From the NCBI GenBank assembly GCA_014155875.1, contig JACEFZ010012577.1, positions 435,279 to 499,278 of the forward strand: a stretch of 64,000 nucleotides of DNA, written 5' to 3'. The notes under the pieces were generated by a model. The model ran no database searches. It worked only from the letters and a program-made list of their open reading frames with translations, and was not told the origin of the DNA. Position 1 is the first letter of the stretch; each line of letters opens with the position of its first letter. This DNA comes from Cepaea nemoralis (lineage: Eukaryota; Mollusca; Gastropoda; Stylommatophora; Helicidae). Below, piece after piece: positions 54,009-63,089 of the stretch. A program made the position numbers and the translations under genes.

Positions 54009-55083
54009 TAAACATCCTACAATAAACATCCCACAATAAACACCCCACAATAAACAAACATCCCACAATAAACATCCTACATATAAACATCCCACAATAA
54101 ACACACAACCCACAATAAACAAACACCCCACAATAAACAAACAACCGACAATAAACATCCTACATATAAACATCCCACAATAAACACACAACCCACAATA
54201 AACAAACACCCCACAATAAACAAACAACCCACAATAAACAAACACCCCACAATAAACAAACAACCCACAATAACAATAAACACCCGGCAATAAACACCCG
54301 GCAATAAACGTCCCACAATAAACACCCCACAATAAACAAGCACCCCACAATAAACAAACACCCCACAATAAACAAACACCCCACAATAAACAAACACCCC
54401 ACAATAAACAAACAACCCACAATAACAATAAACACCCGGCAATAAACACCCGGCAATAAACACCCGGCAATAAACATCCCACAATAAACACCCCACAATA
54501 AACACCCCACAATAAACACCCCACAATAAACATCCCACAATAAACACCCCACAATAAACATCCCACAATAAACACCCCACAATAAACACCCCACAATAAA
54601 CACCCCACAATAAACACCCCACAATAAACATCCCACAATAAACATCCCACAATAAACATCCCACAATAAACACCCCACAATAAACATCCCACAATAAACA
54701 CCCCACAATAAACACCCCACAATAAACACCCCACAATAAACACCCCACAATAAACAAACACCCCACAATAAACACCCCACAATAAACACCCCACAATAAA
54801 CAAACACCCCACAATAAACAAACACCCCACAATAAACAAACACCCCACAATAAACAAACACCCCACAATAAACACCCCACAATAAACAAACACCCCACAA
54901 TAAACAAACACCCCACAATAAACACCCCACAATAAACAAACACCCCACAATAAACAAACACCCCACAATAAACAAACACCCCACAATAAACAAACAACCC
55001 ACAATAAAATAAACGCCCGGCAATAAACACCCTACAATAAACAAACAACCCACAATAAACACACATCCCGCAATAAACAGCCA
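54009..55083. repeat. 14-bp AATAAA minisatellite, right part
   Basis: Continues the array. 18-bp units with an extra AACA dominate in blocks (54040-54430 and 54750-55000). The segment near 54060-54130 recurs near 54160-54240. All three minus-strand frames stay open for more than 300 codons. Confidence 0.97.
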
Positions 55084-55500
55084 ACAAACTCCATCGCCGG
55101 ACCAGCCATTCACTAGCCACCACGGTTCACACAGGACCCAGGACCAGCCGAGATTCCCACGCGCATCATCTCCAACCCACCATCTGTCGCTTTGTCACCG
55201 CTTGGGCTCAGTACGACTGCCCTATTATTAGACCTGCACGTGTGAAAGGGAATCTGCCGATGACTCTTCACCTCGTGTCTTATCAAAGGTCAGCTAACAG
55301 CTGACCCCAGTTCTGCTGTTTGTATACAAAAGATGCCCAACCGAAGGAGCGGAGGCGGCCCTGGGAAAAACCAGGAGACAGTTCCGTGTTGGTATCCGTT
55401 AGGGCTCGAAATTAGCCGCAGGAGACTTGGGGTCAGACCGCATTGCGTTGATTTCGATTGTAGAGGGTCGACGGTTCAAAAATTAATGGCGAACTAAAAA
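55084..55500. other. Unrecognised spacer
   Basis: No feature seen. Confidence 0.4.
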
Positions 55501-55502
55501 TA

Positions 55503-55606
55503 AAGTTAGTTGCATGTACTTTACGGGACGTGGCAATCAATCCCAGCATTTATTGCCTGCTTGTGATTTACCGGGCAATTCTTGTTCAGTAATGTGCCCA
55601 AAAACA
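55503..55606 (-). mobile_element. SINE A tail fragment
   Basis: 'TGCATGTACTTTACGGGACG' and 'TGCCTGCTTGTGATTTACC', in complement. Headless. Confidence 0.55.
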
Positions 55607-55692
55607 GGAGCGGCTGACCGAGTGGCTAAGAATGGCTGGTTCTCCCTGGGGAGACCCGGGTTCGAATCCTCGGTGTGTATGTGTGTGTGTGT

Positions 55693-55728
<36 letters not shown>

Positions 55729-55740
55729 GTGTCAGTGTGC
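55607..55740 (+). mobile_element. tRNA-like SINE head followed by (GT)n
   Basis: 'GCTGACCGAGTGGCTAAGAA' (box A) and 'GGGTTCGAATCCTCGG' (box B) about 35 nt later run directly into (GT)n at 55672-55740. The T-arm has a mismatch and the acceptor ends do not pair well, so it is a relic. Confidence 0.55.
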
Positions 55741-55850
55741 CCAATATTGATTTTCTGGGCAATTTTTACTTTCAGCAGTTTGCCATGGCTTTCTGAACGA
55801 GAAGTATACGTTTAAGTACATCTTAACGCCGGTGTAGGGATTGAAGCGCC
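55741..55850 (-). mobile_element. SINE C, fused to satellite
   Basis: In complement: tail words 'CAGTTTGCCATGGCTTTCTG', 'GAGAAGTATACGTTTAAGTA', 'TTAACGCCGGTGTAGGGATT', then the head side carrying the box B complement. That head side is the first unit of the satellite that follows. Confidence 0.65.
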
Positions 55851-56705
55851 TACCCGTACATCAGCGCACCTGTAGGGATTGAAGCGCCTACCCCTACATC
55901 AGCGCACCTGTAGGGGTTGAACCGCCTGCCCTTACATCAGCGCACCTGTAGGGGTTGAACCGCCTGCCCTTACATCAGCGCACCTGTAGGGGTTGAACCG
56001 CCTGCCCTACATCCAGCGCACCTGTAGGGGTTGAACCGCCTACCCTTACATCAGCGCACCTGTAGGGGTTGAACCGCCTGCCCTTACATCAGCGCACCTG
56101 TAGGGGTTGAACCGCCTGCCCTTACATCAGCGCACCTGTAGGGGTTGAACCGCCTACCCTTACATCAGCGCACCTGTAGGGGTGAACCGCCTACCCTTAC
56201 ATCAGCGCACCTGTAGGGGTTGAACCGCCTACCCTTACATCAGCGCACCTGTAGGGGTTGAACCGCCTACCCTTACATCAGCGCACCTGTAGGGGTTGAA
56301 CCGCCTACCCTTACATCAGCGCACCTGTAGGGGTTGAACAGCCTACCCCTACATCAGCGCACCTGTAGGGGTTGAACCGCCTGCCCTTACATCAGCGCAC
56401 CTGTAGGGGTTGAACCGCCTACCCTTACATCAGCGCACCTGTAGGGGTTGAACCGCCTACCCTTACATCAGCGCACCTGTAGGGGTTGAACTGCCTACCC
56501 TTACATCAGCGCACCTGTAGGGGTTGAACCGCCTACCCTTACATCAGCGCACCTGTAGGGGTTGAACCGCCTACCCTTACATCAGCGCACCTGTAGGGGT
56601 TGAACCGCCTACCCTTACATCAGCGCACCTGTAGGGTTGAACAGCCTACCCCTACATCAGCGCACCTGTAGGGTTGAACAGCCTACCCCTACATCAGCGC
56701 ACCTG
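55834..56705. repeat. 38-bp satellite, about 23 copies, derived from a SINE box B region
   Basis: The unit is 'TGTAGGGGTTGAACCGCC' followed by 'TACCCTTACATCAGCGCACC'. Its complement contains GGCGGTTCAACCCC, a box B-like word. Copies are near-identical. Early and late units read GGGATTGAAG or GGGTTGAACA. Confidence 0.95.
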
Positions 56706-56834
56706 ACATATTAAGAACCAGATCTCTTCTCCTTTCAGCCACGTGACAGCTAACTAGTGTGTTACTGTGACATAAATCGCTTACTTTCTGTAGTTTATGT
56801 CCACCATGACATGCTTCCCGTCTTCTGGAGTAAG

Positions 56835-56945
56835 AAGTAATGATTAAATCAGTAAGCTTCACTAGAACATAATCACGAGTGACAAATTGGACGATGATGC
56901 TAAAGCCTTCGTCGGAATACACACACATGCACTGATACAACTTTA
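56835..56945 (-). repeat. Dispersed repeat E, copy 3
   Basis: The minus-strand core at 56915-56890 reads CCGACGA, GGC, then 'ATCATCGTCC'. The most decayed of the four copies. Confidence 0.55.
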
Positions 56946-56983
56946 TGAAAAATACTACATAACAAATATAATATTTTTTTTCT

Positions 56984-57008
56984 TTGGGGGGGGGGGGGGG
57001 GGGGGGGG
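56984..57008. repeat. Poly(G) tract
   Basis: About 24 G. Confidence 0.9.
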
Positions 57009-57129
57009 TTCTTCAAAGCATGCCAACAGAATATACAGAATAGGCAGAATAGACAGTTAAGCCGAAATCTGATGCCAAAAAGCAGGTGCGTTTATACATC
57101 AACTATCACCCATACTCAAACATCCAAAT

Positions 57130-57600
57130 ATACCCATGTCCGCAAAACGACAGAAAATAAAAACCATATTTATATCTACCCTATGCTACCAATGTCGTAC
57201 TTGGACATTATCCAAATCACACTTACGCAAAATCAACGCCTGTGAGATGAGATGCCTGATGAGAGCTGCCAATTTAACTATCCGAGACCGAGTAAGAAAT
57301 GCTGTTATCAGACAGACTGTGGGATCAACACCTTGTGCCACATTTATTGAAAGACAGAAGATCAAGTGGTTTGGCCATGTCGTTAGAATGCAACATCATC
57401 AACTACCAGCACTTGCCCTACATCAACGATCATTTGCGACGAGATCAAGAGGACGCCCGAGAAGCAAATGGACTGACGACATCAAAGACATTGTACAATC
57501 ACACGGAATAACACATCCAGTGCCACACATCGCGAGCTGAAACTCAACTATTCCTCCTCACGACGCTTGACAGCAAGTGGGAGACAATGATGATGTTGTC
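57130..57600 (+). pseudogene. LINE reverse transcriptase C-terminal region
   Basis: The frame 57136-57540 reads 'TLCYQCRTWTLSKSHLRKI', 'CEMRCLMRAANLTIRDRVRN', 'ERQKIKWFGHVVRMQHHQL' and 'RSRGRPRSKWTDDIKD'. This is the thumb and C-terminal tail of a non-LTR ORF2 (Y-C--W-L ... EMRCL-R ... R-RN--I ... WFGHV-RM ... GRP--KW-D). A frameshift lies near 57535, and the end is near a GATGATG tail at 57588. The catalytic FADD region is not present. Confidence 0.85.
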
Positions 57601-57784
57601 GTATCTGTAGCAAGACACGAATGTCACAGATCTAACCAAATCAAAAAGAAGCGAGGATGCCAGTAGGAAATAAGGCTAAATATGAAACTCATGGAGAGGC
57701 GTACTTAACAACCCACTCTGATAACTGCGATGGCTGGACAGCGGCGTAATACCGGCCCAGCAATAAAGACGGAAATTGCTCAAC

Positions 57785-58420
57785 TACTTAACATCATAAT
57801 CCAGTGCCTTGCCGGTTGGCGTCTACGATCATGTTTCTCCAAAACTAGCGATCTCCGACGGCATGGATCAATTCGTGTGTTGACTCCCTTCCGTACCATG
57901 ACACAAGATTGTCAAGAATTTTCTCACGCTGTCTTCTTCTATCTCGCTTTTCAGAAATCTTTCTGGTTGTCACAACATGTCCCAGTTTTGGTCTACCCAT
58001 AACGTGGCCAAAAAATTATTAATGCTTCCTTTTGGTGTTTGTGAAAGGTTGCCTTTGCGACTTATATTCCCTCAAAATGTCCAGATCGCTTATTTTAGCT
58101 GTTGAATTAATTGTCAGCATCATTCCATTAAAACCAAATCTCCAAGGCTACCAAGGATTTGTTTTCGCCTATTTACTAATTATCCAGGATTCCTAGCTGT
58201 ATGTTAAAACTGGTTCTATGTAACATGCAAGAATTCTTTCTTTAACTAGCAAGGACAAGGACCTATTGCATAACATGTTCTTCAGTTAATAGAAAGCAGT
58301 TTTAGCTTGTCCTATTCTTTTATTTATCTCTGTGATGCATCTTTCACCTTCTTCTTTTTCTTTCGTTCGCCTGAAATATGTTTATAACTGCAATGTTGTC
58401 TCTTGTATGAATCTGACAGT
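57785..58420 (-). pseudogene. LINE 3'-end relic, ATG-tail family (copy 3)
   Basis: In complement it aligns with 15130-15768: 'CATAATCCAGTGCCTTGCC' next to the tail, 'GGTTGTCACAACATGTCCCA' and the GCTTGTCCTATTCTTTTATT-type block. The frame is destroyed. It lies head to head with the LINE at 57130. Confidence 0.6.
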
Positions 58421-58449
58421 CTTTTTTTAGTTCACTCAGCGGTCCATAT

Positions 58450-59480
58450 AGTATCTTCCACTATTGTCTCTCTAGGCTAGAAGGTTCGCCTGCATATGTT
58501 GTAGTCTGGGCAAATCCTGGAGTATGTGCTCTGCTGTCTGTGACGCCAAACAACATGTGCACATGGCTGAGTCACCAATCTTGAATTTTGTATACATGTG
58601 GTTGCGTAATCTATTGTGTCCTGTTCTGAGGCGCAGAAGAATTACCTGTTCTGGTCTGTCCATAACGTGGTAGTCGTCCTGAGTAGGGTTTGGTGGCCTT
58701 CTGACTGAGTTGATCATTCTTTTCTTTTGGTGGTATGTAATGGGCACATCAGGTTGTTCTTCTTTTGCTTCTTCCTTAACCAATCGATCATCTCTGTCCT
58801 TTCCGGGGACACCACAGTGGGATGGTATCCACTGTATGGTGACCTTATGCTGACTGCTAAGTTCAGAAAGTAGTGTCCTTAGAATTGGCAATTTCCCAGA
58901 CAGGAGCGCCCCTATAACAGATTTTGCATCTGCCAATGTCACCACAGGTTGTGTACCATGTATGGTATTTTGTAATTTCTCTGTGGCTATCTTGATTGCC
59001 TCAACTTCAGCATCATAGTTATGGCAGTACTTTCCTGTTGGAACTCTGACCGTGTCCCTAGTATTATTTGGATATTATGTATACACTCCCGCTCCTCCAT
59101 TTCGAACATTTGCGCTGACCCATCTGTGTAGACTCGGATCCAGAGGTCCTGTGGGTATTCGTCATCAAGGAAGCTGAGAGTGGCTGTTCTGCGCTGAACA
59201 CTGTTCTGTTCTTCCTTGTCAAATATTCCTCTCAGTTTTGTCTGGATTTGTAGCGATAGTCTATGTTCATCTTTCCACGGGGTTCGCTCTGGAATAGTTG
59301 TCAGGGGGATACCAACTGTGGGAAGATCGATGGTTTCTCTTTCACCTGATATTATCAATGTGGCCAGATATCTGAATTTCTGCACAGGTCTCAAAACAAC
59401 ATTTACACCACATCGCGACGCAAAAAAGTCCCAATTCTAACATTTCACATCTTTCCTGGAATTTTGTTACCAGGAAAACA
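58450..59480 (-). pseudogene. LINE ORF2 C-terminal region: RNase H plus zinc-like tail, frameshifted
   Basis: Minus strand, in order. 59394-58987: 'KFRYLATLIISGERE', 'LWIRVYTDGSAQMFEM' (YTDGSA is the first RNase H Asp). 58945-58472, in another frame: 'LADAKSVIGALLSG', 'VTIQWIPSHCGVPGKDRDD' and 'LLRLRTGHNRLRNHMY', ending 'CTCCLASQTAEHILQDL'. The usual GN-(E/D)-x-AD block has decayed to GKDRDD, and the final Cys of the C-x2-C...H...C tail is lost. The gap between the frames is a frameshift near 58960. In life this removes RNA during retrotransposition. RT catalytic motifs are not found upstream. Confidence 0.8.
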
Positions 59481-59559
59481 CACAAGAGACACGTAGCCGG
59501 ATCTTACACGATTACCTTATCCTCCAGTTGTTATTTTTCACAATTTATTGTACCTACCC

Positions 59560-59756
59560 ACATCCGGCGTCAGTGGATACAGGGGTAGCGTCAACAAGTT
59601 TCATAATCCAAGCGCCACTGGCTGACTTCTCGTCCTTGACTTGGGGATGTAAATTACAAGTGGCTCGGAAGTAGGAGTGGGTTCGACTGATGGCCAAGGA
59701 CATTGGTTATAGGGAAAGCAAACCCACACGCAAAATCAGTTCAGCAGACAAACAAT
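59560..59756 (+). mobile_element. SINE B, plus strand
   Basis: 'GACTTCTCGTCCTTGACTTG', 'GTAGGAGTGGGTTCGACTG' and 'TATAGGGAAAGCAAACCC'. The head is degraded. It ends where the triplet array starts. Confidence 0.7.
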
Positions 59757-59757
59757 T

Positions 59758-59808
59758 TATAGTAGTAGTAGTAGCAGCAGCAGCAGCAGCAGTGGTAGTA
59801 GTAGTAGT

Positions 59809-59858
<50 letters not shown>

Positions 59859-59885
59859 CAGTAGTAGTAGTAGTAGTAGTAGTGT
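59758..59885. repeat. (AGT)n / (AGC)n triplet array
   Basis: A TAG/AGT run, a pure CAG block of about 17 units and a second AGT run. It adjoins the SINE B 3' side. Confidence 0.95.
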
Positions 59886-60279
59886 TGATGTAGGGATTAC
59901 GCTACAGTTCACACACCGTGGGAATGCAAAATTAAAAAGCCAAAACATGCTGGGGTAGATTGTGATGTATGTTAAGACCACGCAACTGACAATCAACGCT
60001 GAATTCACGCATGGACACCAGCCGTATGTGTGTCATTCTGCGTGTTTGTCAGTTCAAGGCTAGAACCAGGATGGGGGTGTCCTGACATATTTACAGACAC
60101 CCAATGGGATTTCCGCTGTGCTATTTCTGGAACATGTGCTGATGTTTTTCCTGGGAGATAGAAGTTAACTGTTGTTGTTGTTAAACAATTTGTTGCCACG
60201 AAGGCACCAGGTCATATGTAGTTCCTGTATTAGGTAGTTATTACTTTACAAGGGAGATTGCCTGGAGGATAATAACCTT
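59886..60279. other. Spacer with short SINE A tail piece
   Basis: 'GCCAAAACATGCTGGGGTAG' and 'ATTGTGATGTATGTTAAG' at about 59938-59975 resemble a SINE A end. The rest is unrecognised. Confidence 0.4.
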
Positions 60280-60600
60280 CTTCTTCTTCCTCTTCGTCTT
60301 TGATCTACTCCTTGTCCCTTCTTCTTCTTCTTCTGCCTTGTCCTCCTCCTCCTTTTCTTCTTCTACTTTTCTCCTCCTCCTTTCTCACTCTCTCATAAAC
60401 CTCGTCCTCTTCTTCGTCTTCTCCCTCGTCTGTTCCCACCTCCTCTTCTTTCTTGCCTTCTTCTCCGTCTGCTTCTCACCAACCTCACCCGCCTCGTCCT
60501 CTTCTTCATTTCTTTCACCTCCTTGTCTTCTTCTTGTTCTTCTTCTGATTATTATTATTATTATTTTCTTCTTCTTCTCGTCCTCCTGTTGCTCTCCCAA
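60280..60600. repeat. Pyrimidine-rich TTC/TCC array
   Basis: Interrupted TTC, TCC and TTA triplets. Confidence 0.9.
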
Positions 60601-60764
60601 CGGAGCATATTCCCCAAGACAGCTCACCCCAAGCACTTTGTCAATGTGTCCATATTTCGTTGAATGTTCTTTTTTTCTTTTTTTTTCCTAAGGGATATGG
60701 TAACCAGTACCACACAAACCTTAGAAGCCTTTTACGACACGCATGATAGGTTGAATTAATCACA

Positions 60765-60896
60765 CAAACACGAGAAAAAGACGGTAAGCTTTACCAGAAC
60801 ACGATCCCATGTAACAAAATTGACGTTTCGGCCAAAGCCTTTGTCAGCAGAGAAACAACAAACACACACCGACACAACAGCTTAAAAAAGAGAACA
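60765..60896 (-). repeat. Dispersed repeat E, copy 4 (best hammerhead-like core)
   Basis: The minus-strand core at 60847-60822 reads CTGACAA, AGGC-TTTG-GCC, GAAAC, GTC. GAAA is intact; CTGACAA has one change from CTGANGA. The 5' side of the repeat is cut by the SINE A at 60907. Confidence 0.65.
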
Positions 60897-60906
60897 TATA
60901 CAAGTT

Positions 60907-61632
60907 GCCTGCTCGGTGGAGAATGGGTTACCGACGCAGTTCGTAATCCCGCATACCCGCGTTCGAAACACAGATGTGAACGATTTGGCAGCAGACCGGC
61001 CTTACGTTGGTTTTTTTATGGAATGGTATGGGTGCTGGTCGTTCAGAAAGCAATGACAAACTATTGAATATACACTTGCCCAGAAATAACGAACAGCCAA
61101 AATATTTTTTAAAATGCTGGGGTTCACTGCTACATCCTGTAAAGCAGTGGTTCTCAACCGGTAGGGAATTCCCCCCCCCCTCAAGGGGGGGGGGGGGGGA
61201 GTTTGGGGTTTCCATGGGGGGGGGGTGGAATTTTAATACAAGAACCGATTACTTGATATTGTTTTTCCCTTTATACTATACGGTTCTGTACGTCTCACCC
61301 TTCTAAAATTCATCTTATAAATTGAGTAGACCCACCAAATCACATTTTATGTGGACGTCTAGACTTGTTTTAGTTATGTGCTATTAAATTTAGATTCCAT
61401 TATTACGTATACTGTGTAAAAGGGGAGAGGGGGTTAGGTAGGAAATACGAAAAAGAAGGGAGGGGGGTGGGAGGGGATGACGTTCTGAAAATATGTGAAG
61501 GGAGCACGGCCAAATTTTTAGATGGAAATACGAATGGGACGTAATGACGTTCTGAAAATATGGTGAGGGGGGGAGGGGGGCAGGGGCCAAAAAAAGGTTG
61601 AGAACCACTGCTGTAAAGGTTATGCAACAACT
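60907..61632 (+). mobile_element. SINE A with 11-bp TSD, split by a hAT MITE
   Basis: Head 'GCCTGCTCGGTGGAGAATGG', box B 'CGCGTTCGAAACAC', body 'GCTGGTCGTTCAGAAAGCAA'. It is broken at 61144/61611 and ends 'GGTTATGCAACAACT'. ATATACAAGTT flanks at 60896-60906 and 61633-61643. Removing the insert restores a normal SINE A of about 250 bp. Confidence 0.92.
61145..61610. mobile_element. hAT-type MITE, perfect TIRs and 8-bp TSD
   Basis: The termini are CAGTGGTTCTCAACC and its exact complement (15 bp). CTGTAAAG is duplicated at 61137-61144 and 61611-61618. The 466-bp interior has G tracts (61183-61199, 61216-61226) and an internal direct repeat 'TGACGTTCTGAAAATATG' at about 61479 and 61548. It encodes no transposase; mobilisation would need a hAT transposase supplied in trans. 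Confidence 0.95.
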
Positions 61633-61643
61633 ATATACAAGTT

Positions 61644-62119
61644 AATGGACCACGGCATCACAGGGAAGGTAACATCCATTCTTCATCGTAAGATAATTGT
61701 TAAAATAATAACTGTATCGGATATAGGACGTCTATGTTCGATTCACATCTACAGACCACAGAAGGCTCTTAAGCCACTCGGCGACAGGTCAAAGCCTCAA
61801 TCCATGAGAACAGCAAGCCTACTGGAGCACAAAAGAATGTCAAATAACCAGGACAATTAAAAGTGACAGGAAGAGACCATGGCGGGTCACGGGGTTAACC
61901 ATATATCTTGCGGTAGAACGACCTTCACTGGGTTCACGGGAATCTGGTTAGTCGCTGTAGTCGGATGGGTTCCAGATGTTTGGTTGTCTGGGCGTGGCTT
62001 CGCGCTGCAGTTGAGGTAGGTAGACCACAAGATATGAACAATGCAAGATCAGATATACCGTCTACTGCTGCTGCTGCTGCTACTACTGTACTACTTCTTC
62101 TACTGCTGCGGTTACTGGT

Positions 62120-62152
<33 letters not shown>

Positions 62153-62160
62153 GGTTCTTC
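61644..62160. other. Unrecognised spacer
   Basis: Ends in short CTG and TTC runs (62063-62150). No gene seen. Confidence 0.4.
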
Positions 62161-62164
62161 GACA

Positions 62165-62244
62165 AACATAATTTCAGACGGGCTTGCGTACCGAATTTAA
62201 TTAACCCTTAGAAAATAAAGTTGGTTCGTTTATCTATTCGATGG

Positions 62245-62282
<38 letters not shown>

Positions 62283-62312
62283 GTCTGTCTGTCTTCCTTT
62301 CTTTCTTTCTTC
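62165..62312 (+). mobile_element. LINE 3'-tail fragment with expanded (TCTG)n
   Basis: 'TTAGAAAATAAAGTTGGTTC' and GTTTATCTATTCG resemble the TTCG-tail family end. A TCTG run at 62245-62292 follows. Confidence 0.55.
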
Positions 62313-62324
62313 TGCTACTAGTAT

Positions 62325-62560
62325 ATCTAGTTTCCATGATTCTTCAGTTGTCATGATTCTTCAGTTTTCATGATTCTTCAGTTTTCAGAATTCTTCAGTT
62401 TTAACATTTCTGGTTTTCAGGATTCTCCGGTTTTAAAGATTCATTAAGTTTGTCAAGAATCTCCATTTTTCAGGATTCTCCCATTTTTAAGAATTGCCAG
62501 TATTCAAGATACTCCCTTTTCAAGATTCTTTTATTTTCAAGATTCTCCCGTTGTAAGGAA
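62325..62560. repeat. About 17-bp tandem repeat, about 14 copies
   Basis: Units like 'CAGTTTTCATGATTCTT', progressively degenerate toward 62560. Confidence 0.88.
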
Positions 62561-62635
62561 ATGTCAGGACTCTTCGGAGGTTGGAATTCTGGGGTCCTTA
62601 TTGTCACTTCTTCTTACGTCCATTCCTTGGGCCTT

Positions 62636-62908
62636 TGGGGAATCATGCCTGTCCACAGCTTTCTGTCTCGTGTACTGCCAATCTTCTTATAGTGCATGCG
62701 GTGTGGCGTTGGTGATCATGCTGTTCACAGCCTGCTGTCTCGTGTACTGCCAACTTTTTTATAGTCCATGCCGTATGGCGTTGGTGATTATCTGTTCACA
62801 GCCTTCTATCTCGTGTACTGCCTAATATGCGAGTTACAGTCCATTTCATGAGGCGTTGGTGATCATGTCTGTCCATATCCTTCCGTCTCGTGTACTGCTA
62901 ACTTCTTA
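62636..62908. repeat. About 72-bp tandem repeat, four copies
   Basis: Units share 'GGCGTTGGTGATCATG', 'TGTCTCGTGTACTGCC' and a 'TATAGTCCATG' spacer. Moderately diverged. Confidence 0.9.
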
Positions 62909-63085
62909 TCGGCCAAATAATCGTCAGGGTAAACGCTAGAGCGTGAGTTGCGCTGGACTACAAACACGAACTCAAGTCGCACTAAGTACTGGTGTGTATG
63001 ACGCGCAATGGTCAACCAACCAAGGCAACAGTGATTGGTGTCTCGTTGATATCATTATTGTCAACCATCCAACACCACTGTAATA
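62909..63085. other. Unrecognised spacer
   Basis: No feature seen. Confidence 0.4.
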
Positions 63086-63089
63086 AATG

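Noticed and set aside
52998..55083. Telomeric or subtelomeric repeat
   Set aside because: The unit is unlike TTAGGG-type telomere repeats and shows no terminal organisation.
54077..55123. 348-codon cysteine-rich frame resembling a structural protein
   Set aside because: All three frames of the same strand are equally open, so it reflects the 14-bp unit.
55607..55680. Functional tRNA gene
   Set aside because: Box A and B are present, but the T-arm has a mismatch, the acceptor does not pair and (GT)n follows. It is a SINE head.
60822..60847. Confirmed active hammerhead ribozyme
   Set aside because: Each copy has at least one core change and stem III is minimal, so only a hammerhead-like candidate is claimed.
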